DNA of 64,000 nucleotides from Prorocentrum cordatum (GCA_963575745.1 CAUYUJ010017847.1:1-64000); one strand, 5' to 3'. Shown: positions 35,271 to 47,543, numbered from the stretch's first letter. The notes: a model not told the origin generated them from the letters alone. Program-made: numbers and translations.

Positions 35271-37600
35271 ACGTATACAACGCGCCCGAAGTATCGAGCC
35301 CGGCGCCAATGGGGGCCCTCTCATGGCACGATTGAAGAGGTCAGCGGCCCTGGCGTCGGTCAGCACCTTGGAGCCGGGCCTGCGTGGCTCGTCCCGAGGG
35401 GTGAATTCCCGCGCCCATTTCACGAGTTTGTTCCACCTTCCCCCTGCCTTGTGCCTCTCCTGCAGGGGCCCCCACAGGTCGTCAAGGGCGCGCGCCCTGG
35501 CCGCGATCGCACGCGAGGTGGCAACCGGGCATTTGGGGCAGCCAGGGACTTGGAAGCGGATGCCCAGGCCGGTGAGAATGCTGTCTGGGATCCAGGAGGC
35601 GGAGGCAAGGCCGAGGGCGACCCGCAAGTGCGCCCGAAGAGCCCTTTCTTGCACGGTGTCAGGGAGGGAGTAGTGGGATGGGTACGGGATGAGCGCGATG
35701 AGGTAGGTGTTCCAGGCGAGGGCGGTTTTGGCGGGAGACATGCTTGCAAGGTGTAGGGCCATGGCCCGGTCCCGCAGCTTGGGGAGAGGTTCGCCCCAGG
35801 TGCCGGCAACGAGGGCGTCGAGTTGCCCTTTTGTCATTCTCCCCCTGGGCGGTAAGTTTTCCCCCTCGGAAGCCCGAGATACGATGCAGGCGCCGAGATA
35901 GGGCCACTGAGAGCGGACGGCGGACGAGCCAAAAGGGGTGTAGTCCATGGTGCGTCTCCACCAATCGTGGTCGCTGGCGGGGACCAGGGCCGTTTTAAAT
36001 TTGCAATTGCACGGGCTGCTCCAGGGAGAACACTGAGCCGCAATTCTGGGGCCGGCAGCGTGCCTGATCATTTCCAGGAGGAGTCCGGCCGGCAGACCTG
36101 TAACAGTTGTGGTGGTGCCATTATCGCTGAAGTCCACCGGGGCGTTGTCCAGGTGCTGCCTGATGTTGATTCCGGATGGAGCTGCGATGCCCCTGCAATG
36201 GTGGGCTTCGACGAGGAGCCCTGCCGCTCTTGCGAGCCAGGGCAAAGCGATACCGGCACGTAGTGATTGGGCCGTGGCGCCCAGTAGGGCAGCGAGGTCA
36301 TCCACGTACGTCGGATCGTCCGCCCCGGTGATGTCAGCCAGGGCGCTGATGAGAGGGTCGTATCCTAGGCACCAGAGGAGCGGGGAGGCGGTGCCTCCCA
36401 TTCCGATGGACCGTAAGAGCTTCCATATTCTGCTTTCGCACCTGCCCTTGCAGGTGCGCACGCTCCTGTTGCCGACGAGGCAATCCACGGAGTGCAGAAG
36501 CCAGGTCGGGAGTTGCCACCGCCTCGCCAGCTGTCCCATCCATTGCAGGGATATGCGCTCGAAGGCTTTGTTCTGGTCACAGAAGAGGACAGCCGTGCTC
36601 GGGGCAGGGCCTAGTTGCCGTGCGGCGTCCAGTATATAGCGGTCAACGGCTTCTTGGCGCGCGCCGAGCAGGGCGGTCCACGAGGGCCCAGGTTCGGTGT
36701 CGGTGACGGGATCCAGGGCAAGGTGGTTGGTGGCGGTGGTGATGTTGGGACCGCATTGCCCACCGCGCTTGGCAGCTTGATTGGGGCTGAGCCTGGGTTC
36801 AATCACGGGGCCGAGGCAATCGGCAATGGTAGCTCCATGCAGCCTCCGTAGGCAAGAGGGGAGCTGCAAGGGACGCATGTCGTTGGGACGCTCAGCGGCC
36901 GGCTTCTTGCCGATCCAGACCAGAAGGTCAACAGAGGGGCCAAGGACCAGGTCCAGGAGCCCTGGGTTCAGCGCCGCGGCGTACCAGGCCTGGGCGAGGA
37001 GTCCAGCAACGAAGCGCGCTCCAGGATGATACAGCTCGCACGGCTCTCCGTCCCCACCGGGGGCGCTGCCGCTAGGCCCCAGGACGAGGGAGGCAATCCT
37101 GCCCCACTGCGGGCTGGGAGAGTGTGGAAAATGCCCCATGTCCTTTTGCCTGAAGTACTCGTTTAGGATGCAGTCCGCTGCGGGGGGGAGGGGAGGGGCG
37201 GTTTGCCAGATCGGACTCCGACTCCGCCATAGGACATCGTCTACCTCCTTGGTGCGCTCCTTCCAGCTTCCGTCTTCGTCGCGCACTCCGAGGATGGCAT
37301 GTGTCCTGACGAAGATTTCTCGTCCCGTCCGGTAGTGGGAGGCAAGCGCGGGGCGTTCAACTCCGGGGCCCCTTTGCGCGGGAGTGAGGCGGGCGGCGCG
37401 TCTCTGCGCGGCGTCATTGTCCCACCTTCGCAGCCAGAGGGCAGCCTGCTGAGGTGTTAAATCGTTGCCGTCCGACTCGTATTCAGCGAGCCAGGCAGCA
37501 AGAGCTCCCACCGGGCGCGTCATGGAGTCCGATCTTACCGCTGCCGCTAGCAGGGTCCCTGGCGAACGGTTGGTTTTGCTTCTGCGCCACTTCCTCCACC
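35270..37600 (-). CDS. Giant element, non-LTR reverse transcriptase
   Basis: Numbering from 37523: RPLQLPSCLRRLHG at 217-230 (LINE motif 1/2 region), motif A VLFCDQNKAFERI with D316, motif B GMGGTASPLLW at 374-384 (in place of the common GxPQGxxLSP), motif C YVDD at 406-409. The catalytic aspartates of A and C are intact. A thumb-like region follows to about residue 700. It follows an APE-like endonuclease, the usual LINE order. RT copies the element RNA at the nicked target. The unusual motif B (MGGTAS) suggests a divergent clade, which only a tree could settle. Confidence 0.9.
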
Positions 37601-38915
37601 AGTCCTGTATTGCGGCCGACAGCGCGTGGCGACCAAGCGTGAGAGGAGGGCGGGCAGAAGCGGGACGGTGTGGTCATCACCCGGGTTAGGGGCTGGGGGA
37701 GGAGTGGAGGGTTCCTGTTCTCTTTCTCCTTCGCCGTCGTCGTTGTCGCAGTGACTGGCTGGGAACTGACCTGGGGTGGCCGGGCGGACCCAGTCGGCGG
37801 GTTGTGGGAGGCCGGTCAGATCAATGTCCGGCATCCCAAAGGTGCGTTCGAGAAAGGAGTAAAGAGTCCTTACTTCGGCGTGCGCCTCGCTTGGAAGTGG
37901 GCGGAGACCGCCCGCGCGAATGGTGCTGTCTCGGCGGGTTCTGGGGGCGCCCTGCGGCTCCATGTACAGGATGGCGTGGTCGGAGACTGAGGGTTTCCAG
38001 GCCTTTCTGACCCCGTAGGCACCAAGCTGACAAAAAGGGCAAGCAACGATGTCGATCTGTGACTCATTGTCCGCGTCCACTCTGGTGGGGCCGTCGCAGT
38101 GGCAGACGCTTGAACCAGTCAGCGAGAGCAGGTCGGCGAGGGCCGCTGCCTCGTCTGTTTCACCGTCCCTGGGGTTGTCCAACTGGATGTTGACGTCCCC
38201 TCCCCAGTATGTAGGGGTGTCGTCCCACCTTTCGATGGCCTGTCTGATGGCGTCAATGGTTTCAGCTTTCCTGGAGGGTGGGAGGTACACCGAGACCAGG
38301 CGGTGGGTGCTGTCACCTCGGCTGATGGTGGCTGCAACGGCACATCTGGGGGCGAGGTCTTGTGCCCGTAGGAGCGTAGTGCCGTGGGGAATGCTGATTG
38401 CCACTCCGCTGGCGCATCCCCCGGCTGGTCCAATGTAGGCTGGAGAGGCGACAAGCGTGCGGGCGTGAAACATGGTGGACCAGACGGCCGCCTCGTGTTC
38501 TGTCCAGTGGGTCTCCTGAATGAGCCCGCTCCTACCGTTGGTGGTCATCTGCGTCAAGAAGGCGTGTTTGATCATGTTCTTATGAGCGGTCGTGCTTTTG
38601 AGGTACCTAACGTTCCAACAGCCCACCTCGAGTGAACCGGCCTGTGTGGCAGTGGAAATGGCGTCGATCAGTGACCGAAGGGAAAGGTCTCCGCAGAGGT
38701 CCGCCCAGGTGGGGTTGCTCCAGGGGGTAGTGTGTACGAAGGCCCAGAGGGCTCGCGGTCGCCGCACGGTGCGATTACTGTGCAGGGCAAGAGCGCGGCC
38801 CAGGGAGGAGCAGGCTAGTTGCCAGGCTCTGGTTCTCGCCCCCGGAACGAGATTCGTGAGCGGGGGAGACCCAAGGGCGAGGTGAAGCGTCCCTGGGTCC
38901 TCAGGCGAGTCTAGG
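37600..38915 (-). CDS. Giant element, APE-like (EEP) endonuclease
   Basis: Numbering from 38767: WNVR 51-54, IQETHW with E85, VSVYLPP 158-164, GGDVNIQ with D191 and N193, QIDIVAC with D239, VSDHAIL with D263 and H264. These are the metal-binding and catalytic positions of the exonuclease-endonuclease-phosphatase fold used by LINEs to nick target DNA, and all appear intact. The Pro/Ser-rich linker after residue 275 leads to RT. The join with the upstream DNMT-like segment lies at a C4 run (38914): one extra C would turn LPFP-stop into LPFPLDSPEDPG. Confidence 0.9.
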
Positions 38916-40585
38916 GGAACGGCAACCCTTGATCTAGGAGCTGCTGCTGCAGCCTGGCTCGTACTATGTCATCTGGACAGGGGTTCCCGGCGAGCGGTGC
39001 CCAAGGGCAGTTTCTGTCGGCGAAGCTGCGCGCCTGCCTCCACGCGGCCCAGATATGGCTCTCTGTCGGAGCTTCGTGCTGGTAGCCCGAGATATTCTCG
39101 TTCCTGCTCCAATCCAGGATGGCGGTCGCAAGTCTGCGCTGGAGGCACCTCGGGTCCAGGTGGGTTCCCACGGCATCGTAGAGTTTTTTCCCACTAATGT
39201 CCAGGGACCGATAGTAAGAACCAAGGCCCACCGCTCGGGCCCGTTCCTCCGGAGATGGGATCCTGAGTCCGTGCTCTCTGCCATGGGCCTGGAGCCAGCC
39301 AGCCCAGGCCCTCGCTTTTCCTTCGCTGGCTAGGCTCTCTCGCTCTCTTCCGTAACAGACGAGCGTCAGACCTTCCGCGCAGCCCTGGAAGTTACGCTCG
39401 GCTCCGGTCTCCTGAAGAATGTTATTGATGCCATTCCTGGTGTCGGCGAGGGTGCGAAGGAGCCATCTGTGGCTGCTGTCCCCATTGTATAGAAGACAGA
39501 GGGGGTCTGTCTGATAACCGCAAGGAACTATTGCCTCCAGGGCGTTGGCAGGAGCCTTGGACTGGGTCCAGGGAGGGATGTGTCCGTCCGGTCTGTACGT
39601 CCATCCCCTTTCCCAGGGACTGGGGAGCCGAGGGTACGTGACGAGGTCATCCGCGGGAGGGCTATTGTTGAACCACAATCGGTCTCTCGGGCTGGCGACT
39701 GTGGGTGCAGCATCTATGCGGACCGCCCAGTCTGGGGGAAGTTCCCCCAGTGCAGTGCACATTGCCTGCTTGTGCGCCTGTAGGATGGTGGCTGGACATT
39801 CGCAGCATATTATGACGTGGACATCCGGGCGGAGTCTGCGGGCGGTGCCCCACAGGAGAGGCACGGCAAAGAACTGCACTGCCTGGGAACCCGCAAGTCC
39901 ATCAAGTCCCCCGTGCTGGCTGGCTGCAGAAAGGCTGGCACCTGGGAGCCCCGCTGTGATGACAAGTAAGCTTCCAGGGTCCAGGGTTCTGAGGTGGTCG
40001 ATCCAAGGACTCCGGCGGTCGTCCCCTCTCAGGAGATCCCACACATCAGCTCCCAACCTAATGTGCGGGGGTCCTCCATCAAAGCGCGTGGCACTGTCAC
40101 GGTCCCAACGCCTCTCCACTCGAGCCGCCACTTCCCCGCTGATCGCGACGAAGGCGGAGGATCTGCACCGAGAAGACGCGGCAACTTTGGCTAAGAGGTC
40201 GCCTACCGCCAGTCTCGCCAGGCCCCATTCATCGAAGAGTGATACAAGATGAAGACTCGCTCCCACGGTGGCGCTCGGGCCAGGTCGAGGGTTGACTACG
40301 CGTGCACTCGTCTGCTGGGTGAAGTCATACGTCCAGTCTTCCCCGCGTCTGGGATCGCTGATAGGGTGGAGCCTAAGGTGCCCCGCGATGCCCCATGTGC
40401 CGTCGGGGGAAACGCTGGAGACGAGGCCATCCTGCTGGAGAGTCCTTAGAGTGCTGATGATCTGAGTATTGTCCAGGCCCGCAATCTGGTACGCAGCAGG
40501 CGTCGTGTCTGCAGGTGCGACTGGAGAGATGCCAGTTCGTCCGTCCCTATGTCGCTCCCAAACCTGCTGAAGCACATCGGCGGGC
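38915..40585 (-). CDS. Giant element, DNMT3-like cytosine methyltransferase domain (catalytic Cys replaced)
   Basis: Numbering from 40575: motif I VSLFDEWGLARLA from 111; motif II-like ISGEVAARVERRW 145-157; motif IV ITAGLPGASLSAASQ from 206, where DNMT3 has G-x-PCNDLS and this protein has P211-G212; motif VI CCECPA 257-262 (ENV in active enzymes; Glu kept, Asn-Val lost); motif VIII ASPRDRLWFNNSPP near 295-308, matching the R-x-R-Y-F-W-x-N of DNMT3; motifs IX-X SPEERARAVGLGSYY and KLYDAVG near 421-460. Codon 212 is GGT (plus-strand 39940-39942); a single T to G change from TGT would explain the loss of Cys. Retrotransposon-borne DNMTs are known from Symbiodinium-type dinoflagellates and charophytes. 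This copy is predicted to be inactive as a methyltransferase. Confidence 0.75.
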
Positions 40586-43500
40586 TGGGGGCGGCCGTGG
40601 GCTCGTCTGGTGAGAAGACAGTTGGACGGGGCCGCGGCCTGCGGACCCGTGCGCCCTCCGCACTCGCTGGTCTGGACGCCCGTCTTGTGACGCCTCTCCC
40701 TGTGACCCCGGAGGGGGGGCCCCCCCCTGCGCGGGAGCGTTCCCAGAGGTCGACCAGAGTTCTTGGGTAGGGAGGTCTGCTGTCTGGTCGGGTGGACCTT
40801 TCCCTGTCTGCGTTGCCCGCAGCTCTGCGTCGGGTCGCACCGCGTAGTGCGGTCCTGCGTGTGCCGTCATTCCTGCCTCTGGGTGGCCGGCGAGCCGGAC
40901 TCCCACGAGCTCTGTCAGCGGCGGTGGTCTGGGGCTGGGTGCTGGGCTCTACCGGTCGCGGTCCAGTCGCGCTTCGGTGTCGGGCACGCCTGGTCAGCCC
41001 GTCGTTGGCTGCACTCACCGCAGTCCCGGCCGAGGCACGTGCAGGTCTGGGCGTGCCGGCACGCCGGGCGGCGCTACCGGTACTGCGAAGGTTCCTTGGA
41101 GAGGCCTCTACAGTCTCTCTCAGGACCTGGTCCCTATCGTCCGAGAATGGGGCGCCTGCTCCCGCGCGCAGGATGGCGCGGAGCATGGCAGGCGTAAGGC
41201 TCTGAAAGGGGGGGGCATCGGGTGCCGACACGCTGTCCGAGCGAGAGGCCGGACCGCCTGCGAGTTGCCTCAGCTGAGCGCAAGCCGCGTCAGCAGTCAG
41301 CGCCGCTTTGCGTGAGTTTATCCTCCTGCCCGTGGGGTTGCGCGTGCCCGGTGGTGGGTGGATACTCCAGTAGGCGTTGAAGGCGTCTGGGATTCGCGTG
41401 GTGAGTCCAAGCTCTTGGTGAAGGTCCCTGGCGGTTTTGTCCAGCTGGGGTATCGCTGCGGCCCATGCGATTACACTGAGAACTTGGTTCCATTCGTCTT
41501 CGGAGGGGGGGGGGTCTGTGCCGTCAGAGGCGTGCACCTGTGCCAGTCTGAGCGTACGCGCCATGACGTCATATTCCCGTCTCCAGTCCGCATCCATGCA
41601 CGGGGGGAGCTCAGGTCCGGTTCGCGGCATGTCTCCTCGCCCCAGGGGGTCGTTGCAAGTACTAGGCACCGTGCCCGGCGGCGGTCTCCGGCTCTGGACT
41701 GTCGCCGCATCCGTGGGGATCCGTGGAGGCGCGTCCTCGCTACCCGCCGCGCCCCCCGTGCCCGTAGTGCTGGCAGCCGGGGCCGTACACCGAGCCTCCT
41801 CTGTGCTGTCCAGAGTCGTGGTTCCACCCCTCCCAGCCGAGCGCAGCTCCGTGCTGGCATTTGCTTCATCCTGAGAGGTCCGTGGGCTCACAGGGGTGCT
41901 CACGCCGTTGTATCTCTCGGGAGGTTCTGCGGGGTCAGAGCTATCTCGTCCCACAGTTTCTGCAGCGTTGCAGGCTGTGGAGGGGCCTTCGCCTGCGCCC
42001 GGGCTCGGCGTGGTGGCGCAGACCGGGGCGTGTGGCCGTGCTGGTCCCTCTCTGGATGTCGCGGGGTTCGCAGAGGTCGCCCGGGGTGGGAATTGGACGG
42101 TGTTGTCGGTCCGGGCAGCGGCATTATCCGCCATTCCTTCGCCGGCTGGTCTGGCCACGGAGGGTGGTGCCGTACTTTGCTCGTGTGGTGCCGTCTGTCG
42201 CGGAGGTTGCATTCCCTGCGCGGTGAGCGCCGGGTTGTCGTTGGCCCCTCCGCTGGAGTTTGCGCATGTCTGTGATGTCGCCGAAGTGGGGAGCCCGGGG
42301 TTTGCAGGTGCGGCTGGCGGTCCAGGACCTGTCGCAGTAGGTGGTCTCGCGTCACCCGCTTGTATGCCTGCCACGTCCGTCTCATTGTTCGCACGGCTGC
42401 GGCTTCTGCGTTGGCTCGTACCTGAGTTGTCCAGAGGTCTGTCCCCCGCTCCAGCGGTTCTGGGGGTCTGGGAGGTGCCGTTCCGCCCCCGAGTGACTCT
42501 TCCGGGGTCATGGCGCTGCCGCTCCTCCCAGTGTAGGTTAGACAGTCGGTTGATCAGGGCGTCCAAGGCACTAGTGACGGTTTCCTGGATTGAGAGCGTA
42601 GTGGTGGCGTCAACGTCTGCACCTCTGGATCCAGGGACTTCGAGCCAGGGCTGGTGGGCTGAGTAGGTGTCGTCAGGCTCAGGCGCGAGCCACTGGGTGA
42701 AAGGGAGCTGCCTCGTGACTTCTTCTCGGATCCCAAGCTCTCGGATCAGCTGCCAGACGTGGTCGCGGTCCAAGCTCCCCGGGTTGGCCAACTGCAGGAT
42801 CCAGATGGCGGCAAACATGTCCCAGTTGTACCTCTGTATAGGTCGGCCCTCGAATTGTCTGCGGATTTCGAGGGCGATCCGGCGCTGGACGCCGCGCGCC
42901 ATGTCGTGCACAGCTTGCTCCGGGACCACGGCGGCACATCTACCCAGCATACCCCGCGCGATGCGGACTGCATCTTCGTCGGCTCTTACCAGTTCGGCCG
43001 GGGGCGGCCTGCATGCACTCACTAGTACATCGGCGAGCTCCAGAAAGTGAGTGGGTCTGGCGGGTCCAGGGAGCGGGTTGAGTGAAGCCGAAGTACGTCT
43101 AGGAAGTGGCTGCTGGGAGGGAGCATGGACCCTCAGCCCCACTGAAGCGAAAGTTGGTGTGGCTGCGGGGGCAGAGTCCAGGCGTGCAACGTGGATGGGG
43201 CCCGCGGCAAGCTGAAGTTTGAGTCTAGCTTGTGGTCTGTCCGCACCCCTCGTGGCTGCCCTGATGTCCGCGTCCGCAGGGAGGAGCACCGTCACCCAGG
43301 TGGGGACCGACGTGAGCAGGAAACCTGCCTCACCGCTCGCGGTGACCTCAACGGCTCCACCGGCTGCTATCGCGGCGAGTAAGTATTCTCCAGGCTGTAG
43401 GACGGTCTCGTAATCCCTTAGGCCACTTTCCTTCGACACGCTAGGCACCGTGTTGGGCGCGCTCCTGCTCATCGCCCTAGCGTTCTCTTGGAGCCAGTCC

Positions 43501-43735
43501 CCCGTGATGCTAGGTGGGGCAGCTCTGGTATTGGCTGGGTGCGAGGTACCGTCCGGGCCATCCGGGAGTGGCCAGAGTCGAGTTAGTAGCTGGGCGCTCG
43601 CCGAGCCAACCGAGGCAGAGAAGAGCCGAAGCGTGCTGTGTCCAGGGAGCCAAGCGTCAGGGCGCATGCTTCGTGGGCGAACTTCTCCAAGCTGCGTCCC
43701 GTGCCTGTCGAAAGTGGTGATCTCGAGGACTTGGG
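40585..43735 (-). CDS. Giant element, large unrecognised segment
   Basis: About 1,050 residues. The N-terminal half is globular-looking (VLQPGEYLLAAIAAGGAVEV; RYNWDMFAAIWILQLANPGS). The middle is Ser/Thr/Pro/Ala-rich and probably disordered. A second folded part has NQVLSVIAWAAAIPQLDKTA and PDAFNAYWSIHPPPGT; the latter resembles SGFDTYWMLMPTRSPED of the 47.5-51.5 kb segment, so the region contains an old internal duplication. The C-terminus is Arg-rich (RRAPRGRN-like). No enzyme motif is seen; ORF1/capsid-like or nucleic-acid-binding roles are possible. Confidence 0.6.
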
Positions 43736-44883
43736 GCTGAACGGTGCGTCTGGGGGGCTTGTCGGACCGAGATGCTGGCCAGCGCGTCCACATGCTCTTG
43801 CAGTTCCCTGGATGTCGCAGCCGCTCTGTGCATGGGGTCCCTGCTGGGTGTGGCAGGGAAGATCCTGACGGTCTGGGCTCCGGTCACTATACAACTGGTG
43901 CCCACGAAGGCTGCCGCCATGGCGTCGGCCGCAGCTAAGCGTATGCGGACTTGCGTCATGTATCTGTAGTCAGAGACGTCTGGGAACCAGGCGTACACGG
44001 TGGAGACCTGCTCGACCGTGCCAGGACAGGTCGTGGTCTCTACGGCTTGCAGGACGTCCTCAGGCCGTGTTTGTCCCATGTCCGCGAGACTCCATCTTAG
44101 GTGAAAGCCATCCTCAGGGTCGGAGAGGCGCACAAGTGAGGGTCCTCCATCCCAGGGTCCTTCCAGGAGGATGCGGCGCGGTCCTAGTGCCATGGAGGAG
44201 GAGGCGCCTCCAAAGACCCGCGGAAGCTCGTCCCGGAGGTGCCTCAAGACGGGGGCGGCAATTCTCTCTGGAGTGGAGATCAGAAGAAGCCCCGTCCCGC
44301 AAATTCCGACTCTGTGTCCCATGGCTCCGGCTGCTGCGAAAGCAACGGAGTGGGCTATGCAGATCGCCCTGGGGGGAACTGGGATGTGCACTGAGTCACT
44401 TGTCTCGTGTGTTCTCCAGACGCACGCCGTCTGGTGGGCCAGCATGGTGGTTTGAGCTACCGCCTGTAGGTTATCCAGGGGGGCACGTATGCCGTTTCCA
44501 CCGCTCGTAGGTCTCGCTGCCCTGCAGCGGAGAACGTGGTGGAAGAGCATCTCGAGTCCCTGGTATCTCAGAAGCTCGTCCCGGGGGAGTTGCACTCTCG
44601 TGGTGACCCAGTCGGCTGCGATCGCCCCGTTGTGGGATCGCCCTAGTTCGTCCCTCCACCTCATGATCTGCGCAACGACACCGTCATTGCCGCTCTCAGG
44701 GGTTAGGATGTGCAGTGCGTCAAAGGTGTCCCCGTTCCTCCCTCCCCAGTGCACAACTATTGACGGGTGTACGATCGTGCACAGTGTCCTGCCCTCTAGG
44801 TCGAATTGAGCGGCGAAGAGTTGCTGCATTGGTGGACTGGGCTTGCCAGTTCGGTAGGGGTGTCCGATCGGCAGGAGATTGAT
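43735..44883 (-). CDS. Giant element, unrecognised segment
   Basis: About 380 residues of well-mixed composition (RRILLEGPWDGGPSLVRLSD; VYAWFPDVSDYRYMTQVRIR; AICIAHSVAFAAAGAMGHRV). The upstream join is at an A4 run: adding one A after GCCAGCAAAA brings YRAASK into frame with NINLLPIGHPYRTG. No domain is recognised. Confidence 0.6.
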
Positions 44884-45565
44884 ATTTTGCTGGCGGCACG
44901 GTATCCCCACTGCGCGTTGGCCAAAGCTGCGAGCTCGACCGGATCCGGTCCTCCGGGGGACGGCACTCCCTCGGTGGCCAGGGCAACGAGACAACATGGG
45001 CTACCCGCGACGGCGGCTGCCGTCAGTGCGGCATCCATGTGCTGAGCAAGGGCGTCTACCACGAGGATTGTTGGGGCGGCATTCCCCTGAGGCTGGTTCC
45101 TGCGCTCCGTGACCACTGCTTTGATCTGCTCCCAGGCGTCTGGGCCTGCAAGGGCAAAAGTGACTCCCGTCTCGTCCGCCACACGCTCGCCAAAACAGGT
45201 GCTTCTGGAAATTACCAGATCGGCTGCAATGTCTTGGACGGCCGCGGTGAGCAGCCCTACAGGGAACCGCCCAGGTCCCCTCTTCCTGGGTTCATCCTCT
45301 GGGGGGTTCCGTCCCAGTAGCAGTGCCCATCCCCCGAAAGTGATTCGCGGGGCCTGCCGCATCCTATCTGCCCTGTTAGTGAAGGGTCGCTGCGGAGGCG
45401 AGGTCCCAGGTCCCTGCGTGCTGCTGTGAGTGTCGTCGGAGTCCATGCCGCTTCCACCGTTTCCACCGTCAGGTGGGGTCCCATCCACCTCCATCGGGGC
45501 ATGACGTGCCTCCTGCGCGGTTCTCCTCTCGGTGACGTGCGCATGAATTCTGCGCATGTCTGAGA
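44883..45565 (-). CDS. Giant element, segment with PMEVD motif
   Basis: Starts with a motif (RHAPMEVDGTPPDGGN ... GTSPPQRPF) that resembles GHAPMDVDNPRNGGD ... GTRPPQRPP at the start of the 46.1-47.5 kb segment, indicating an internal duplication of a linker. The folded part contains NAAPTILVVDALAQHMDAAL and GSPCCLVALATEGVPSP. Function unknown. Confidence 0.58.
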
Positions 45566-46138
45566 GTGTGACGTATGTGTGGGGGGACGTCGGATGGAGA
45601 GTGTTTGTGCTCTGAGGCAGTCCAGATCAGGGGCCAGATGCCTGAGGGCATCGGCTAACTCTTGCAGGCTCAGGTAAGGCTGCAGTGGGAGTAGGGTCCC
45701 GTCGCGGAGCTGCAGGAGGTCTGGTGGTACCGCCACATCAGCGGCGTCGGCATCTCGGGGTCGTCCTGGCATCCTTACGGAGACGCTACCCCTATCATTG
45801 GAGCGGCAAATCGGACAGTTCACTGGGAAGCATCTTCCGTGGGACAGGGCCTGCGCTGGCTGGCTAACCCTCCACGGACTCAGGCATTCGGCGTGGTACA
45901 GGTGGCCGCAAGGCACCAGGGCTTCCGCGAAACCTAAGATGTCTTCGCTGCAGATCGTGCATTGGGGGGTCCCTACCTCCAGGTCCCAGGGAGGCACATC
46001 CACGGCGTCCATGCTTTCCGGAGGGAGCCTGACACTGTCTCCAGGCGGGTGGCTGAGTTGGGATAAGCCATCCCCCAGGCTCTCGATGAGGGCTCTGGCG
46101 GACACACTGGCGTCGAGGTGCGTCAGGCTAGCTCCCCC
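45565..46138 (-). CDS. Giant element, RING-H2 finger segment
   Basis: Counted from 46144 the zinc ligands are C62, C65, C79, H81, H84, C87, C110, C113 (TICSEDILGF, VPCGHLYHAECLSPW, NCPICRS), the C3H2C3 pattern of RING-H2 ubiquitin ligases, at about 45806-45961. RING-H2 proteins recruit E2 enzymes; within a transposon polyprotein this could act on host factors or be a plain structural zinc fold. The upstream join is a G6 run (46136): removing one G puts it in frame with the previous segment. Confidence 0.82.
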
Positions 46139-47540
46139 CTCCACTGAGATGGGATATGAGGGCCTGGATTTGTAAGATGGAGAGGTTGGAGTAGGGAGCT
46201 AGATCGACATCCGGGAAGTCCCCTCGAAGGCAGGCCACGAGGTCTTCCGGCGTGTGCATTTCATTCCTGGTCATCCAGCGGTAGAGAACGTCATAGGGTC
46301 GAGAGTCCAAGGCCCGCACAGTCAGCACTGGTCTGAGGAGTGGGAAGTAGTGTGGGGCCAGGCAGAGCCACAGGGCTCTAGAGATCCAGGGACCCGGTTG
46401 TCGGTCTACCCTATGTTCCAGGAGCATGCTCTGTGCCAGGCACTGTGCCTGGTCGCCGTTGACAGAAGTCCTTTCTCCGGGGGCCGGCATGGTCCCTCTG
46501 CCTGCCTCCTCTTCATCCCGCTGCCTGGCGTCGAGGGTGCGTATGAGTCTGTCCAGGAGCCCTTCTCTGGTGCTGCCAGCCGGTAACCTGCCCTGGGGGG
46601 TAGCGAAGCTTGCCCGGTTGAGCATCTGTCTTATATCCGCGCGCCAAGGCGTGGTTGTGTTTGTGGCTTCCACAGCTTCGGTCTCAACTCCAGGGCGAGC
46701 TCTGCCTTCGCTCGCGGGCCCGTTGATCCTTGGGTTTAGTCTTTGTCCGGTACTGGCCATTTGCGCACGAACCCTCGCTCCAGCTTCCACCGCCTGCCGA
46801 TCCCCTGACAGGATGGCAGTCTGAAGGAAGCCACTTGCATCCAGGTGTAGCATCATTCGCTCCTGGAGCTGGGGTGCAATGTATCCGCCTACCTCGGGGG
46901 CCTCGAACGAGGCACCAGCTGCCCTGGACGCCGTGTCTGCTTCGGACGCAAGCGCTATCTGGGCATCTCTGTAGGAGCTGACGCCCCGTGCTCTCCACCA
47001 GGCTGCTGCGTGGTCAATAATAGTGGTGCTGAGGTTGCAGCTCCTGAAGGCCAGCTCGAGGACGCCTCGACCTCTGTCGGTGGCTGTACCCCATATGAAG
47101 GGGACCAGGATGCTGCTCCAACGCATGCCAGGGGTGACGGAGTTGCTTGCGACCCTCGTCCTGATTCTTCGCACCTCCTCGATGAAAGCATCTCGCTGGG
47201 AACGCTCCGCTTGGGAAAGCCCTTTCTCCAGGAATGGGGGGGGTCTCTGGGGAGGCCTGGTTCCTACCCCTTCTGAGCCCGCGTGATAATCCCCGCCGTT
47301 GCGGGGGTTGTCCACGTCCATGGGGGCGTGCCCCTCACTAGGAAGCCCAGAACGCACTTGGTCCTGACCCCTGCTGTCCGCATCCAGTCGTCTAATGACG
47401 GCGTCCGTGACGAGGTTGCCCAGGGGGGTACCCTGCCCCATTTGGGGATGCATTGGGCGCCATTCAGTGCGTGCGGCTGCTTGCAGCGCCCCCCTTATTA
47501 CTTCTGCTGTTTGCGAGTGTGGGCTGTCCCTATTGTGCCA
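46138..47540 (-). CDS. Giant element, unrecognised helical segment
   Basis: In the same frame as the 47.5-51.5 kb segment, separated only by a TAG at 47541-47543. It carries the PMDVD motif, then SSILVPFIWGTATDRGRGVL, FRSCNLSTTIIDHAAAWWRA, and RALWLCLAPHYFPLLRPVLT. Largely helical in appearance, no known motif. Confidence 0.58.
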
Positions 47541-47543
47541 CTA

